Source of the DNA: Methanobrevibacter sp.
Lineage (GTDB): Archaea; Methanobacteriota; Methanobacteria; Methanobacteriales; Methanobacteriaceae
DNA length: 64,000 bases
Assembly: GCF_017431965.1 (NCBI RefSeq)
Contig: NZ_JAFRKB010000027.1
Span: 30,100-94,099 of the forward strand
Direction: 5' to 3'
A model generated the notes under the pieces. It was not told the DNA's origin and ran no database searches. It saw nothing but the letters and a program-made list of their open reading frames with translations. How positions within the stretch are numbered: the stretch's first letter is position 1; every line of letters starts with the position of its first letter. Of this stretch, positions 11,101 to 19,002 are shown in pieces. Position numbers and translations under genes: made by a program.

Positions 11101-13987
11101 AATCAAATGCATAATCATCATTCAAATAGACATCCTCATCATTATTGTCGTTTATTAGTTCATTTAAATCCCAGAACGATTTGATCAATTCATTATCAAA
11201 CCAAGTTACATTATATGTGTTTTTTCCATTAGGGATGTAATTCTTTTTAAATTTAGAATTAATGGATACTTTAGCACTATATATTGCCGCACCATAAGCA
11301 GTTGCATTATTATAATAAAATGTACAGTTAGTGGCTTTACCTTTACTCATTGCACCACCATTTTCTGCAGAATTATATTCAAATAAACAGTTAGCTACTA
11401 AAACCTCACAAACCGCACCACCCCCATTATTAGCGTGATTTTTTGTGAAATTGGAATTGACGGAAATGCCGCCGTACATTGCTCCACCATTTTCTGATGC
11501 AACATTATCACTAAAAGTACAGCAATAAGTTCTGATCTGATATGTTGCTCCACCATTAGTAGCACTATTATTAATAAACACACAGTAATTTGCATCATCC
11601 CTATCATCATAGGCCGCTTCACTATACATCGCTCCACCAAGTGCAGCAGTATTATTAATAAAAGTACAATTTACAGCCGTGATATTAGAATCAGAACTAG
11701 AATCATAATCATACATAGCACCACCATAATGTCCTGCAGAATTACCAACAAAACTACAATTAAAAGCAGAAGCACCATCCATAGCACCACCATCACGGTC
11801 TGCAGAATTACCAACAAAACTACAATTAAAAGCAGAACCGTCAACCATGGCGCCACCATTTCTTGCAGAATTACCAACAAAACTACAATTCACAGCAGAA
11901 ACACCAACAAGAGCACCACCATCATTAGCAGAATTATTAACAAAACTACAATTCACAGCAGAACCAGATTCATACATTGCACCACCACTCGCAGCAGAAT
12001 TATTAACAAAACTACAATTCACAACAGAACCACCATAAATGGCACCACCATAAAGCCTTGCAGAATTACTAACAAAACTACAATTCACAGCAGAACCACC
12101 ATAAATGGCACCAGCCCACCAGAAACCATAATTATTAACAAAACTACAATTTACAGCAGAACCACCATAAATTGCACCACCTTTCCTTGCAGTATTGCCC
12201 ATAAAACTACAATTCACAGCAATTGAACTAGAATTAGAAACACAAACCGCACCACCATCACTTTGAGCGTTCCCATTTACAAAAACAATATCTCTTAAAA
12301 TTACATTACCACTAGAAGCAAATAAAATACGGGCAGAATAGGCTCCATCAATTGTATGGCCATTACCATGGATAGTCATATCACGACTAATTACAATACC
12401 CTCTTTAAAACTAGAATCTGTAGTTACATCAAAAGCATAATCATAATTCAAATAGATATTTTTATCATCATTGTTGTTTATTAACTCATTTAAATCAGTG
12501 AATGTTTTAATAGTATCAAACCAAGTTACATTATATGTGTCTTTTCCATGAGGGGCGTAATTATTTTTAAATTTGGAACTTGTAGATACTTTAGCATTAT
12601 ATACTGCACCACCATAAGCTGTTGCATTATTATAATAAAATATACAACCAGTGGCTCTACCTTTACTCATCGCACCACCATTTTTCGCAGAATTACTAAC
12701 AAAACTACAATTCACAGCAGAACCATCATACATAGCACCGCCATCATTAGCATGATTTTTTGTGAAATTAGAGTTAAAAGAAGCATGACCATAAACTGCT
12801 CCCCCATTTTCTAATGCAGTATTCTCATTAAAAGTACAGTAATTATTAGTGACCTGATATGTTGCTCCACCATTAGTAGCACTATTATTAATGAACACAC
12901 AATAATCTGCAGCAATCATATCACCAAACATAGCACCACCATTAAAATCTGCATGGTTATCTTGGAAAACACAATTAGAAGCAGACACACGGCATAATGC
13001 ACCACCATCATCTTTGGCAGAATTGCCCGTAAAACTACAATTCACAGCAATAGAACTATAATTATTATCAGAATCATAATCAAACAGAGCCCCACCATTT
13101 TTTGCAGAATTATTAATAAAAGTACAATTCACAACAGGACTAGAACTAGAAACACGCATAGCACCACCTGCCCAATCCGCATAATTATTAATAAAAGTAC
13201 AATTCACAGCAGAACCCTCATACATAGCACCGCCAGTATCGGCAGAATTATTAATAAAAGTACAATTCACAGCAGAACCCTCATACATAGCACCTCCCCA
13301 ATATTCAGCAGAATTACTAATAAAAGTACAATTCACAACATTAGCGCTTCCATCTTTTGAAGAAATAGCTCCCCCATCTCCTGCTGCATAATTATTAATA
13401 AAAGTACAATTCACAACATTAGAACTCTTACCTTCCGAATAAATAGCTCCTCCATTCTTGCTAGCATAATTATTAATAAAAGTACAATTCACAAAAGAAC
13501 CACCAAATACAGCACCGCCACCTCTATATGGAGAGTTACCATTCATAAAAACAATATTCCTAAAAACAACATTACTATCAGAAACACCATAATAAACCAT
13601 AAAAATACTGGTAGCATTCGCTCCATCAATTGTATAACCATTACCATGAATAGTCACGGCACGATTAATGCCAATACTTCCTAAATCAGAATCAGTATCT
13701 GGATTATAAGTATAATTACAATTTAAATAAATATGAGTTTTAGTATTGCCATTAATAAGATTATTCAAGTCAGTGAATGTTTTTGGATTTGCATTTAAAA
13801 CATCATCATCAATGATTGAAGTTAAATCATTATCAATTTCACTTGTTATATTACCATCTTGATTTTGGACACTAACAACATCACCCGTAACATTATCTGC
13901 AGCATTTACAGCAGAAACTGCAAGCAAACAAGTAAGAATAATTGTTAGCATTATTATCTTTTTATATCGCAAAATGTTTTCCCCCAT
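2105..13987 (-). CDS. Giant adhesin-like protein with embedded papain-like (C1) protease
   Basis: A 3960-residue secreted surface protein. After a signal peptide (to about residue 30) come three beta-helix blocks, each opened by a TFTDLN..LIN lead-in and a HGNG.TIDG motif (around residues 50, 496 and 941) and built of about 21-residue units of the form CTFINNSAxxGGAMY. A different beta-helix follows (about 1597-2060), then a C1 peptidase domain with the catalytic set C2212 (GGNCWAF), H2338 (HAVSLVGWDD) and N2367 (FKNSFG), then a lectin-like region, a fourth beta-helix (about 2676-3430) and about six Ig-like repeats. The end of the protein has no membrane helix. The ATG at 13987 has no ribosome binding site; TTG at 13972, 8 bases after GGGGG, gives MRYKKIIML, closer to the neighbouring adhesins and perhaps the true start. 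Probable role: cell-surface adhesion or processing of surface proteins. Confidence 0.9.
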   Translation of the reverse strand: MGENILRYKKIIMLTIILTCLLAVSAVNAADNVTGDVVSVQNQDGNITSEIDNDLTSIIDDDVLNANPKTFTDLNNLINGNTKTHIYLNCNYTYNPDTDSDLGSIGINRAVTIHGNGYTIDGANATSIFMVYYGVSDSNVVFRNIVFMNGNSPYRGGGAVFGGSFVNCTFINNYASKNGGAIYSEGKSSNVVNCTFINNYAAGDGGAISSKDGSANVVNCTFISNSAEYWGGAMYEGSAVNCTFINNSADTGGAMYEGSAVNCTFINNYADWAGGAMRVSSSSPVVNCTFINNSAKNGGALFDYDSDNNYSSIAVNCSFTGNSAKDDGGALCRVSASNCVFQDNHADFNGGAMFGDMIAADYCVFINNSATNGGATYQVTNNYCTFNENTALENGGAVYGHASFNSNFTKNHANDGGAMYDGSAVNCSFVSNSAKNGGAMSKGRATGCIFYYNNATAYGGAVYNAKVSTSSKFKNNYAPHGKDTYNVTWFDTIKTFTDLNELINNNDDKNIYLNYDYAFDVTTDSSFKEGIVISRDMTIHGNGHTIDGAYSARILFASSGNVILRDIVFVNGNAQSDGGAVCVSNSSSIAVNCSFMGNTARKGGAIYGGSAVNCSFVNNYGFWWAGAIYGGSAVNCSFVSNSARLYGGAIYGGSVVNCSFVNNSAASGGAMYESGSAVNCSFVNNSANDGGALVGVSAVNCSFVGNSARNGGAMVDGSAFNCSFVGNSADRDGGAMDGASAFNCSFVGNSAGHYGGAMYDYDSSSDSNITAVNCTFINNTAALGGAMYSEAAYDDRDDANYCVFINNSATNGGATYQIRTYCCTFSDNVASENGGAMYGGISVNSNFTKNHANNGGGAVCEVLVANCLFEYNSAENGGAMSKGKATNCTFYYNNATAYGAAIYSAKVSINSKFKKNYIPNGKNTYNVTWFDNELIKSFWDLNELINDNNDEDVYLNDDYAFDLSTDYSFKYGIRISRVVTIHGNGFTIDGDNTAGIFNANNKVAFMDIVFVNGKNRYGGAINGGSALNCTFINNSATDGGAVYDFVSVINCIFISNSAYDGGAICSYEDFNVLNCSFVNNSAGSGGAITGYWQKSRSVVNCIFINNSASDSGGAMDYGGDAVNCTFINNSAEWGGAMFGDSASNCIFINNSAMNGGAVEGGDSAFNCTFINNSASNVCGAFEGDSAVYCTFINNSARYGGAMYYGDSAVNCIFINNSAEWGGAIDSINSILNCVFINNSASTAGAVYGGSAVNSSFINNSAESGGAMKYGHANNCTFINNSARNGGAIYDSSSRSSYIAVNSIFIDNSAIDSGGAIYHSRYDYSSIVNCSFVNNSAYSGGAMYGSSYKSNSVVNSSFTENSASYSGGAAVHGSFSNCIFTRNSAYRGGAISNFMNFIIECTFVENSANVGGAVDSVISGTIRNCNFTGNSALWEAGAVYGVNCVNCNFTENYADYGGAMKEGSAKNCIFTGNYAIFGGASYASTSIDCSFTENYADYGGAIYDGISTENCSFIENFADFGGAIYGIDDTANECRFINNTARNGGATYQVKAKDSYFKDNEATENGGAMYGESATNCIFKDNKAGGHGNDTYNTIIPDSLYDNNIIYFDASAQQDGDGSENNPYKYLYPSRITPGVTAYFAKGTYDLNTTCIIDGAKLIGKTSDAVINSRVSNQYDFIIKENSYLELNNLQLNNINILNHATLLAKDSYFEGNDVFDLKNLPKIESGSGLFDSSYGGVIVCDAPNNVRSTLILDGCWFDEVYDAFNGGVIAAINSDISISNTVFMYYSATYKGGAIYSVNSNLNIHDSQFTPFTISSVGDSNVGRYDDYTSYYGGSIYCENCDIYMHQSNFNGSVSFSFGGCIASLNSYISIEESNFDNSLSLTDGGGAVYNSKGKLSIFNSIFDGNDAEFGGAICNINSILDSYNSNYSDNFANYYGGVIYDIYGTLNFFKNRFNLSHALIGGAIYTRITNNISLYSNDFGDSFAQEGAVIFFDGKKESLGSYFNSFGNNYHLFAEFKATLDDENYYLISNPLYYQLSSEENPKLYLPYPIFEVDDGLVSIVIYDNDDASNISSIATGNVIRNVSAKVSFSEEFDNPVLNLYLLEDFNSGVFFDRKDDTNVYSGSRESLFDGYNIIKTYSIDLSDNNLIESYAVDFSIKSDNLYEDNSFSPVTLINDSSSNSSDVRTLPAYYDSNDYGFVSSVKDQKNGGNCWAFAGLATLETCIKKATGVTYDFSEENAKNLMAAYSVYGIKIETNFGGYDSMMMSYLTSWLGPIDESTESYDDYSTISVLENPMFHIQNIKFLPARSDSSDNDLYKIAIMDYGAVSVIFKWGKDYHAVSLVGWDDDYVGYDSIGNKANGAWIFKNSFGEDWENNGFGYLSYNQKISEQIDPGMHAYTFVFSDANPYAKVYQYDFAGVSQFYHYPGSIYFKNTFVAEDDSLLSAFSTYFDTQTDYTVSVYVNDEFVFAQNGTSAAGYYTIRFNNFIQLNKDDKFSIAVHNHNAKGYSCIPLCYAEEITKKTFNDNVSFVSLDGETWYDLHDYVDSCHVACIKAFTQNINPKRIRISTNDVKTINTKNFNIKVSFDDFEDISSINYCLLKFIVDDKTYYAQIKNGVACLNLNLDDGIHTLSAQYKDNLYESNIVKLNFIVDATKESYSFNAIQDIVNSAPDKSVISLNHDYVYDEYVDDGDYGVRIDKQLTINGNGHVLDGLNKATALYISSNNVVLNDIVFVNTSSVNGGGIYIAGRNVTLNNCIFINSSATQSGGAIYSLFDINLNNCKFINDSANMGGGLYLMSTETSHIENSCFENNSADVHGAAIYMVGAGNVLVSSTNFTDNAANYNGGAVFSSVSSNYFTDCNFVDNCANSGGAVFSNARVNEFINCNFVNNSANESGGALNVHNKVNVHDSHFINNSVTGKESPDGSGLGGGAIISYNELNIYNSDFIDNHAVTSGGALYITKYLNVYGSNFINNSASKSGGAVYTTPLQMIKEDSSETEMAVTKFAESNYYDSTFMGNHAETGGAIYNPNLVENCTFMDNVASKYGGAIENDGIMDVYDSSFINNSAIYGGAIDNEGNISVYSSYFAKNSADKGGAGIYSGGECNVAESDFVDNSAIYGGAIYLQTDGVIENSSFADNSADSGGAIYSKSECVIANTSFDNNSANYGGAINNFGNLSVYSCDFTNNSADRSGAGIYSGGECYVAESDFADNSANWGGAIYLQTEGVIEDSSFINNSASSDGGAIYSKSECIVENSSFTDNSANWGGAIDNEGDMRIYSCDFTGNCADKSGGGIYSSESCYVVDSDFVDNSALSGAAIISFGNLSVNSCDFTSNCADNYGGGIYSGGECYVVLSDFADNSANYGGAIYMQNDGLIENSSFISNSAGSYGGAICYGYADWCYFQDNVAGLDGDDVYNTEILTLLSVSDFTSYYNSGDKLMVNLTNSKGIPIANVNASISVYKNDDLVGTYYCLSGDGWVVDLEDGEYVAVVNVNPAYLIDPAYSNILIAKLKTDIAAEDVIVGYGSDATLVATLTSEASGQPIKSANVKFTVDGQKYSVKTDSDGQAMLTISGLASGTYPVVVSYGGNSKYSSSSKTLNIVVNKIATGISVDYDNPAKELTATLINSETGQAIKSANVRFEIDGQKYSVKTDSDGQAKLNISDLDFGTYEVVVSYGGNSKYVSSSITENIVVSKIATGISVYYDNPAKELTATLINSETGQAIRSANVRFEVDGQKYSVKTDSAGQAKLTISNLALGAYPVTVSYDGNSKYNSSSITANIVVSKITTSISLYYDNSTKELVATLINSETGQAIKGANVVFNYNGVKTSIKTDKQGQARLLIGDADPNIQSASISYGGNSKYLKSTASIKIIEGKIATRLSNTYDNETQEAVATLINHETGQLIKGATVVFNINGVKTALKTDKLGQVRLSVADLDLVVNSISSSYGGNFKYCGTTANINIVKI
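3700..5960 (-). repeat. Beta-helix coding repeats, fourth block
   Basis: Tandem units of about 60-66 bases encode a beta-helix with NNSANYGGAIY-like turns. Units at about 3850-4850 are the most alike (repeated AATAGATAGCACCACCATAA-type stretches on the plus strand), suggesting recent expansion. The repeats lie within the giant adhesin gene and do not represent a CRISPR array. Confidence 0.75.
9215..13560 (-). repeat. Beta-helix coding repeats, first three blocks
   Basis: Long tandem array of about 60-66-base units encoding NCTFINNSA..GGAMY turns. Units around 11,660-12,230 and 13,120-13,500 are nearly identical at DNA level, with ACAATTCACAGCAGAACCA recurring on the plus strand. The lead-in module occurs three times in the gene, so the array grew both by single units and by duplication of blocks of roughly 1.3-1.5 kb. 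Confidence 0.8.
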
Positions 13988-14091
13988 GCAAAAAAGTTAT
14001 AATATGAAAAATATCTTTATTAATATTAGTATATATTAATTATGAAATAACCATAAAAACTAGACATTATTGATAAAATTATGGGAAAAAA

Positions 14092-14132
14092 TAAAAAAAA
14101 AGTTAAAAAGGAGAGAGTGAAATCCCCTTTTT
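14092..14132 (-). terminator. Terminator of the 789-residue adhesin gene
   Basis: On the minus strand AAAAAGGGGA pairs imperfectly with TCTCCTTTTT, followed by a T run (plus-strand A run from 14092). It resembles the hairpins at 2067, 16602 and 21433. Confidence 0.65.
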
Positions 14133-16501
14133 TAGATTTTAACGAAATAAATTCTTGCAACAGACCCAGCGTATTTGCTATTTCCACCGTATGAACTGCT
14201 TATATAGTACTCATCCGGATTTAAACCAGCAACTGAAAGTTTTACCTGACCAAGCTTATCAGTTTTTAAAGCAGTCTTTACGCCATTGAAATTGAATACA
14301 ACAGTTGCGCCTTTAATTGCCTGACCTGTTTCCCTATTAATTAAGGTAGCAACAACTTCCTGTGTTTCCTTGTAATAGAAATTGGAAATAACAGTTGAAA
14401 TTTTTTCAATTTGAAGCTTTATTGACCCGTATGAGCCTAAATATTTGCTGTTTCCACCGTATGAAAGACTTGCACTTTCAACAACAGGATCACCAATGTA
14501 TAATCTTGCCTGACCCTGCTTATCAGATGTCATGGCTGTTTTAACACCATTATAATTGAATACGATTGTAGCTCCTTTAATGCCTGCGCCTGTTTCACTG
14601 TTGATTAAAGTAGCAACCAACTCCTTAGTCGCCTTATCATAATATTGTGAAATGCTGGTCATCACTTTAGATATGGTAAAGCTTATTGTTTTAGTGGATG
14701 GATTGTATTTGCTATTTCCATCATAGGAAACTGTTACGGCGTGAGCGCCTTGGGCTAAACTTGAAACTGAAACTTTAGCCTGGCCGTTAGCATCAGTCTT
14801 AACGGTAGATTTCACACCATCAACCACAAACCTCACATTTGCATTCTTAATAACCTGACCGGTAACACCGTTAGTCAAAGTAGCAACCACTTCCCTAGCA
14901 CCATTATTGAAAACCGCTAAAAGGTTAGAGTTTGCTTTAACTGCAATGTCAATGCTTGCACTAGAAGAATCATACTTACTGTTACCTTTGAAAGTGGCAG
15001 TAACACGGTAAGTACCTGAATCCAAACTAGGAACAACCAATTTAGCCTGACCACTGGAATCAGTCTTAACCTTATAATTAACATTATTAATATTGAAAAT
15101 AACATATGCACCAGAAATTCCTTTACCAGAATCTGTCCTTGTTAATTTAGCAATTAAAGTACCATCATTATTCTGCAAAGTTATCTTAGTTTTTGGTTTA
15201 CCTATTATGGTAGTTCCATATGTATCATCTCCTTCTACACTAGCGGCATTATCCTTGAAAATACAACTATCAGCAGAACCATTGTACATTGCACCACCAT
15301 AACTTGCAGAATTACCAGTGAAATTACAATTCACAGCAGAACCACACCATATAGCTCCACCTTCATTTCCTGCTGAATTATTAACAAAAGTTGAACTGTA
15401 AACATTTACGTTTCCAGCATTATTAATAGCACCACCATCACCACTATCAGCAGAATTACCTATAAAAGTAGAATTGTAAATGCTCACATCTCCATCATTA
15501 TCCATATCAATATCAATAGCACCGCCATCATCAACTTCAGCCCGATTACCTATAAAAGTAGAATTTACAAATAAACATTCAGTTTCTGAATAAACAGCAC
15601 CGGCATCTTCAGCATTATTATCCTCAAAATTAGAATAATAAATTTCACTTACCCCATATGAATAAATAGCACCACCAGTTGAATAAGCCTCATTTCCAGT
15701 AAAATTAGAATTATAAACCTCCATGTGCCCATCATTATCGACAGCACCTGCAAATTCAGCCATATTTAAATCAAAACTTGAACCTACAATTAGCATTTCT
15801 CCCGCATTAAAAATAGCACCACCTGAATATCCTGCATAATTTAGAAGAAAATATGAACTATACACATCTAATTCACCACTAGATGCTATTGCTCCCCCAT
15901 GAGAAGAGACATTTTCAATACCATACTCATATGCACTATTTTCTATAAAACTGCATGAATATACTATAAGAAAATTTGATGAATAAACTGCACCCCCATA
16001 ACGTACTGCAGTAGAATTTTCAAATGTACACTCTTCTAAATTCAAAAATCCATTATTATGAATAGTCCCACCATAAGACATAATAGCACTATAATTAACA
16101 TTGTTAACAAAATGTAATTCCTTAATAGTTACATCAGCATTTTCACCAATTTTGAAAGCACGTGCACCATTTGCATATATTGTGTGACCATTACCGTTAA
16201 TTGTCAAATCACTATTAATTTCAATACCATACTGGAGATTCTTATCGTTAGAAGTATAATAATAATCACGGTCTAAGTCAACAGTTGGACCACTTGAAGA
16301 AATTATATTGTTTAAGTCAGTGAAAGTATTTCCACTTGCTTCTAAAATTACATCCTCCGTTTGTTCTAATTCATCATCTATCAATACATCATCAGCAATC
16401 ACTTCATCTGTAGTGTTTAAATCATTTGCACTAACTGTTGATAAAGTAGTGATTGTAAATATTAATAGAATTAAAACAAAAACATACCTTTTTTTAAACA
16501 T
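14132..16501 (-). CDS. Adhesin-like protein, beta-helix plus four Ig-like repeats
   Basis: A 789-residue secreted protein. Residues 1-26 form a signal peptide ending SANDLN; a lead-in TFTDLNNIISS (about 55-65) and a beta-helix with NGNGHTIYANG, then about 11 GGAIYS-type turns, run to about residue 415. Four Ig-like domains of about 85 residues follow, each with a ATLINxETGxxIKGATVVF core and a SYGGNSKY end. The last two domains are nearly identical to the downstream part of the broken gene at 16641-17111. No ribosome binding site is obvious before the ATG. Lacking a C-terminal helix, it must be held at the surface some other way. Likely a surface adhesin; the ligand cannot be told. Confidence 0.85.
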   Translation of the reverse strand: MFKKRYVFVLILLIFTITTLSTVSANDLNTTDEVIADDVLIDDELEQTEDVILEASGNTFTDLNNIISSSGPTVDLDRDYYYTSNDKNLQYGIEINSDLTINGNGHTIYANGARAFKIGENADVTIKELHFVNNVNYSAIMSYGGTIHNNGFLNLEECTFENSTAVRYGGAVYSSNFLIVYSCSFIENSAYEYGIENVSSHGGAIASSGELDVYSSYFLLNYAGYSGGAIFNAGEMLIVGSSFDLNMAEFAGAVDNDGHMEVYNSNFTGNEAYSTGGAIYSYGVSEIYYSNFEDNNAEDAGAVYSETECLFVNSTFIGNRAEVDDGGAIDIDMDNDGDVSIYNSTFIGNSADSGDGGAINNAGNVNVYSSTFVNNSAGNEGGAIWCGSAVNCNFTGNSASYGGAMYNGSADSCIFKDNAASVEGDDTYGTTIIGKPKTKITLQNNDGTLIAKLTRTDSGKGISGAYVIFNINNVNYKVKTDSSGQAKLVVPSLDSGTYRVTATFKGNSKYDSSSASIDIAVKANSNLLAVFNNGAREVVATLTNGVTGQVIKNANVRFVVDGVKSTVKTDANGQAKVSVSSLAQGAHAVTVSYDGNSKYNPSTKTISFTISKVMTSISQYYDKATKELVATLINSETGAGIKGATIVFNYNGVKTAMTSDKQGQARLYIGDPVVESASLSYGGNSKYLGSYGSIKLQIEKISTVISNFYYKETQEVVATLINRETGQAIKGATVVFNFNGVKTALKTDKLGQVKLSVAGLNPDEYYISSSYGGNSKYAGSVARIYFVKI

Positions 16502-16601
16502 GATTAATAATATTTAACTTATTCAATATAAATCTATTTAAACTAACCCAATTTTTGAAAAAAGATGTATCATTTAATAACAACGACCAAAAACGAATAG
16601 A

Positions 16602-16643
16602 AATAAAAAAAAGTTAAAGGAGAAAAAATATCCTCCTTTTTTA
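16602..16643 (-). terminator. Terminator of the broken adhesin gene
   Basis: AAAGGAGGATATTTTTTCTCCTTT on the minus strand forms a stem around an AT loop and is followed by a T run. It belongs to the same hairpin family as the neighbouring adhesin terminators. Confidence 0.6.
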
Positions 16644-17554
16644 GATTTTAACGAAATAAATTCTTGCAACTGATCCGGCGTATTTGCTGTTTCCACCGTA
16701 TGAACTGCTTATATAGTATTCATCCGGATTTAAACCAGCAACTGACATTTTGACCTGACCAAGCTTATCAGTTTTTAAAGCAGTTTTAACGCCATTGAAG
16801 TTGAATACAACAGTTGCTCCTTTAATTGCCTGACCTGTTTCCCTATTAATCAGGGTAGCCACTACTTCCTGTGTCTCTTTGTAATAGAAATTGGAAATGA
16901 CAGTTGAAATTTTTTCAATTTGAAGCTTTATTGAGCCGTATGAGCCTAAATATTTGCTGTTTCCTCCGTATGAAAGACTTGCGCTTTCAACAACAGGATC
17001 ACCAATGTATAACCTTGCCTGACCCTGCTTATCAGAAGTCATGGCTGACTTACCGCACCACCGTAGCCTAGAGCAGAATTGCTTATGAAAGTACAGTTTA
17101 TGGAAGTACATTTACCATCAATAGCACCACCGTTATCAACTGTTTTACCATTTATAAAAACAATATCCCTCACTATTACATCCGCATTGGTCGGCGAAAA
17201 GATTCTTGCAGCATTGTTCCCATTTAAAGTATAACCGTTACCCCAAATTGTCACGACACGACTAATATTGATCCCTTCCTTAAAGTCAACATCAACATTT
17301 GGGTCAAATGTATAATTACAGTTCAAATAAACTTCGCTGCCACTATTGCCATTAATAAGATTATTCAAATCTTTAAAGGTATTTTGTGTTTCTTTTAAAA
17401 TTTCAGTGTCTGTGCTTTGATAAATTGCAATATGCCCTTCATCGGTTGCTAATTTATCAGTGAATTCAGTTGTTAAATCACTTGCACTTACTGAAGATAT
17501 GGTTCCTATTATTAGAAGTAAAACTAATATTAAAAAAACCCTTTTATCAAACAT
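16641..17554 (-). pseudogene. Broken adhesin-like gene (internal deletion with frameshift)
   Basis: Two frames make up one decayed gene. The first, 17554 down to 17039, encodes a signal peptide (to about residue 25), the TFKDLNNLINGN lead-in and the opening of a beta-helix, ending NSALGYGGAVSQP and a stop. The second, from about 17050 down to 16641, encodes the last one and a half Ig-like repeats, starting KSAMTSDKQGQ. In the intact neighbour this region reads KTAMTSDKQGQ. The join near 17045-17055 (GGTGCGGTAAGTCAGCC) therefore fuses the first beta-helix turn to the middle of an Ig domain, off by one frame. The 3' part differs from the 14132-16501 gene by only one residue over more than 130. 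A truncated 171-residue product could still be made. Confidence 0.8.
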
Positions 17555-17835
17555 GAATTAATTTATATTTTTCGATATATTTAAATCAATACAATTTGTA
17601 GAACTTTTAATTAATAACTTTAATATATACTGAAAAGAATATACAAAAAACATCAATTTGAATTTTTTTTAAAACATCCCATATTTTTTTACATCTCAAG
17701 CAAAAACCAAAAAAAAGTATATTAATGGACATGCACAAATAATTATATAAAAATATCATATTGTTAAATATCTAACAATATCGATGAACATTCAAAAATA
17801 TGCTGAAGCGATTTGGTATATTGACTGGTGAAAAT

Positions 17836-18909
17836 ATGAAATTTAAGTATTTTTTTGCATTAGTCTTGCTCACAACAGTCATATTATCACTTGGAACCGC
17901 AGCGGCCAGTGAAAATATTGATTATAATGCAAGTTCTTCAGATGATACTTCTTCGTCTATCACCCTTCAGAGTCAATCCGTTGATTCCACTTTGGATGCC
18001 AGCGACGATGAAGTTGATTTATATGTTGATATGGAACTTGGTGACATCAAAAGGGAAACCTTTGCCATCGGATCCATGACCTTTGAAATTCCGTTGATTA
18101 TAACTGTCAACGCCAACAATGGGACTGCAAAAAACGTGAATGTCTATCATACCATTCCTGATGACTTCATTTATCTTTCATCCGATGCAACTGCTGGAAG
18201 CTATGACAGTGAAAGTGGAATATGGCACATTGGCGATATGGGCAGTGCAACTAGTGCAACATTGACAATATTGACAAAACTGGAAAAGTCTGGAACATTT
18301 TTCATATTTGTCAATGCAACAACAGATTCCGATGATGTAGATTTAACAAACAATGATTTAAAATCTACCATTACAGCCAATACAAGAATTTCATCAAATA
18401 CAACTAGGACAAGTGCTGATCAGGGCGGAGCCAGCCATGGTCTTCGCGGAAACAATCATGGACCTAAAGTTGTAAAAAGAGATGACCAAACCTCAAATAA
18501 TCAAAATCAGGAATCTGGAAACGGAGAAAACTCCAACAATAACGAAGGAAGCAACAACGGAGAAGGCTCCAACAGCAATAACGGGGAAACTAACAACAAC
18601 GGAGAAGGCTCCAACAGCAATAACGGACAAAGCAACTACAACAATAATGGAGCAAGTTCAAACAGCAACAACAGGGAAAATGAAAATTCCGGATTAACCA
18701 AATCCACTGAATCATTAACTGATGCAATTTCAGATACATTGGTATCCATAAGGAACATATTTAATTCAAATTCCTCTGATTATAACTTAACTCCAGAAGT
18801 TGTTAAAGCTATTTCAGCTCAGGATTATACAAGAATTCCTATCTTGATTTTTATAGCGCTCCTAATTATTATATCCGGCTCTGTTGCTTACGATAAAATT
18901 AAAACTTAA
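17836..18909 (+). CDS. DUF11-like surface protein with Asn-rich linker and C-terminal anchor
   Basis: A 357-residue secreted protein. Residues 1-25 are a signal peptide; about 55-180 resemble a DUF11 domain (NVYHTIPDDFIYLSS, then GIWHIGDMGSATSATLTI and FVNATTDSDDVDLTNND). About 205-285 is a low-complexity linker of NNGEGSNSNNGE-type repeats, and about 335-353 is a transmembrane helix followed by YDKIKT. The ATG at 17836 has GGTGA 5 bases upstream and gives a proper signal peptide; the earlier ATG at 17800 would add 12 residues before it. It is the only plus-strand gene in the adhesin island. Unlike the adhesins it has its own membrane anchor, with the linker likely spanning the cell wall. Confidence 0.8.
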   Translation: MKFKYFFALVLLTTVILSLGTAAASENIDYNASSSDDTSSSITLQSQSVDSTLDASDDEVDLYVDMELGDIKRETFAIGSMTFEIPLIITVNANNGTAKNVNVYHTIPDDFIYLSSDATAGSYDSESGIWHIGDMGSATSATLTILTKLEKSGTFFIFVNATTDSDDVDLTNNDLKSTITANTRISSNTTRTSADQGGASHGLRGNNHGPKVVKRDDQTSNNQNQESGNGENSNNNEGSNNGEGSNSNNGETNNNGEGSNSNNGQSNYNNNGASSNSNNRENENSGLTKSTESLTDAISDTLVSIRNIFNSNSSDYNLTPEVVKAISAQDYTRIPILIFIALLIIISGSVAYDKIKT

Positions 18910-19002
18910 ATTTTTTATTTTTTTCTTTTTTTATAGCTTAAATTGACTTACATATCTAAAAATCCTTATTTTAAAAAAAAGTAATAATTTCCTAGATGAA
19001 AA

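Noticed and set aside
9230..12814. Several plus-strand frames of 60-205 codons rich in Thr, Ile and Arg, such as 10175-10792 and 11729-12226
   Set aside because: They are mirror frames of the adhesin repeats on the other strand; their repeat composition follows from the minus-strand repeats, and none has a clear ribosome binding site.
9215..13560. Regularly spaced near-identical short repeats that could recall a CRISPR array
   Set aside because: The spacing is in whole codons, units encode beta-helix turns in an open frame, and there are no unique spacers or cas genes.
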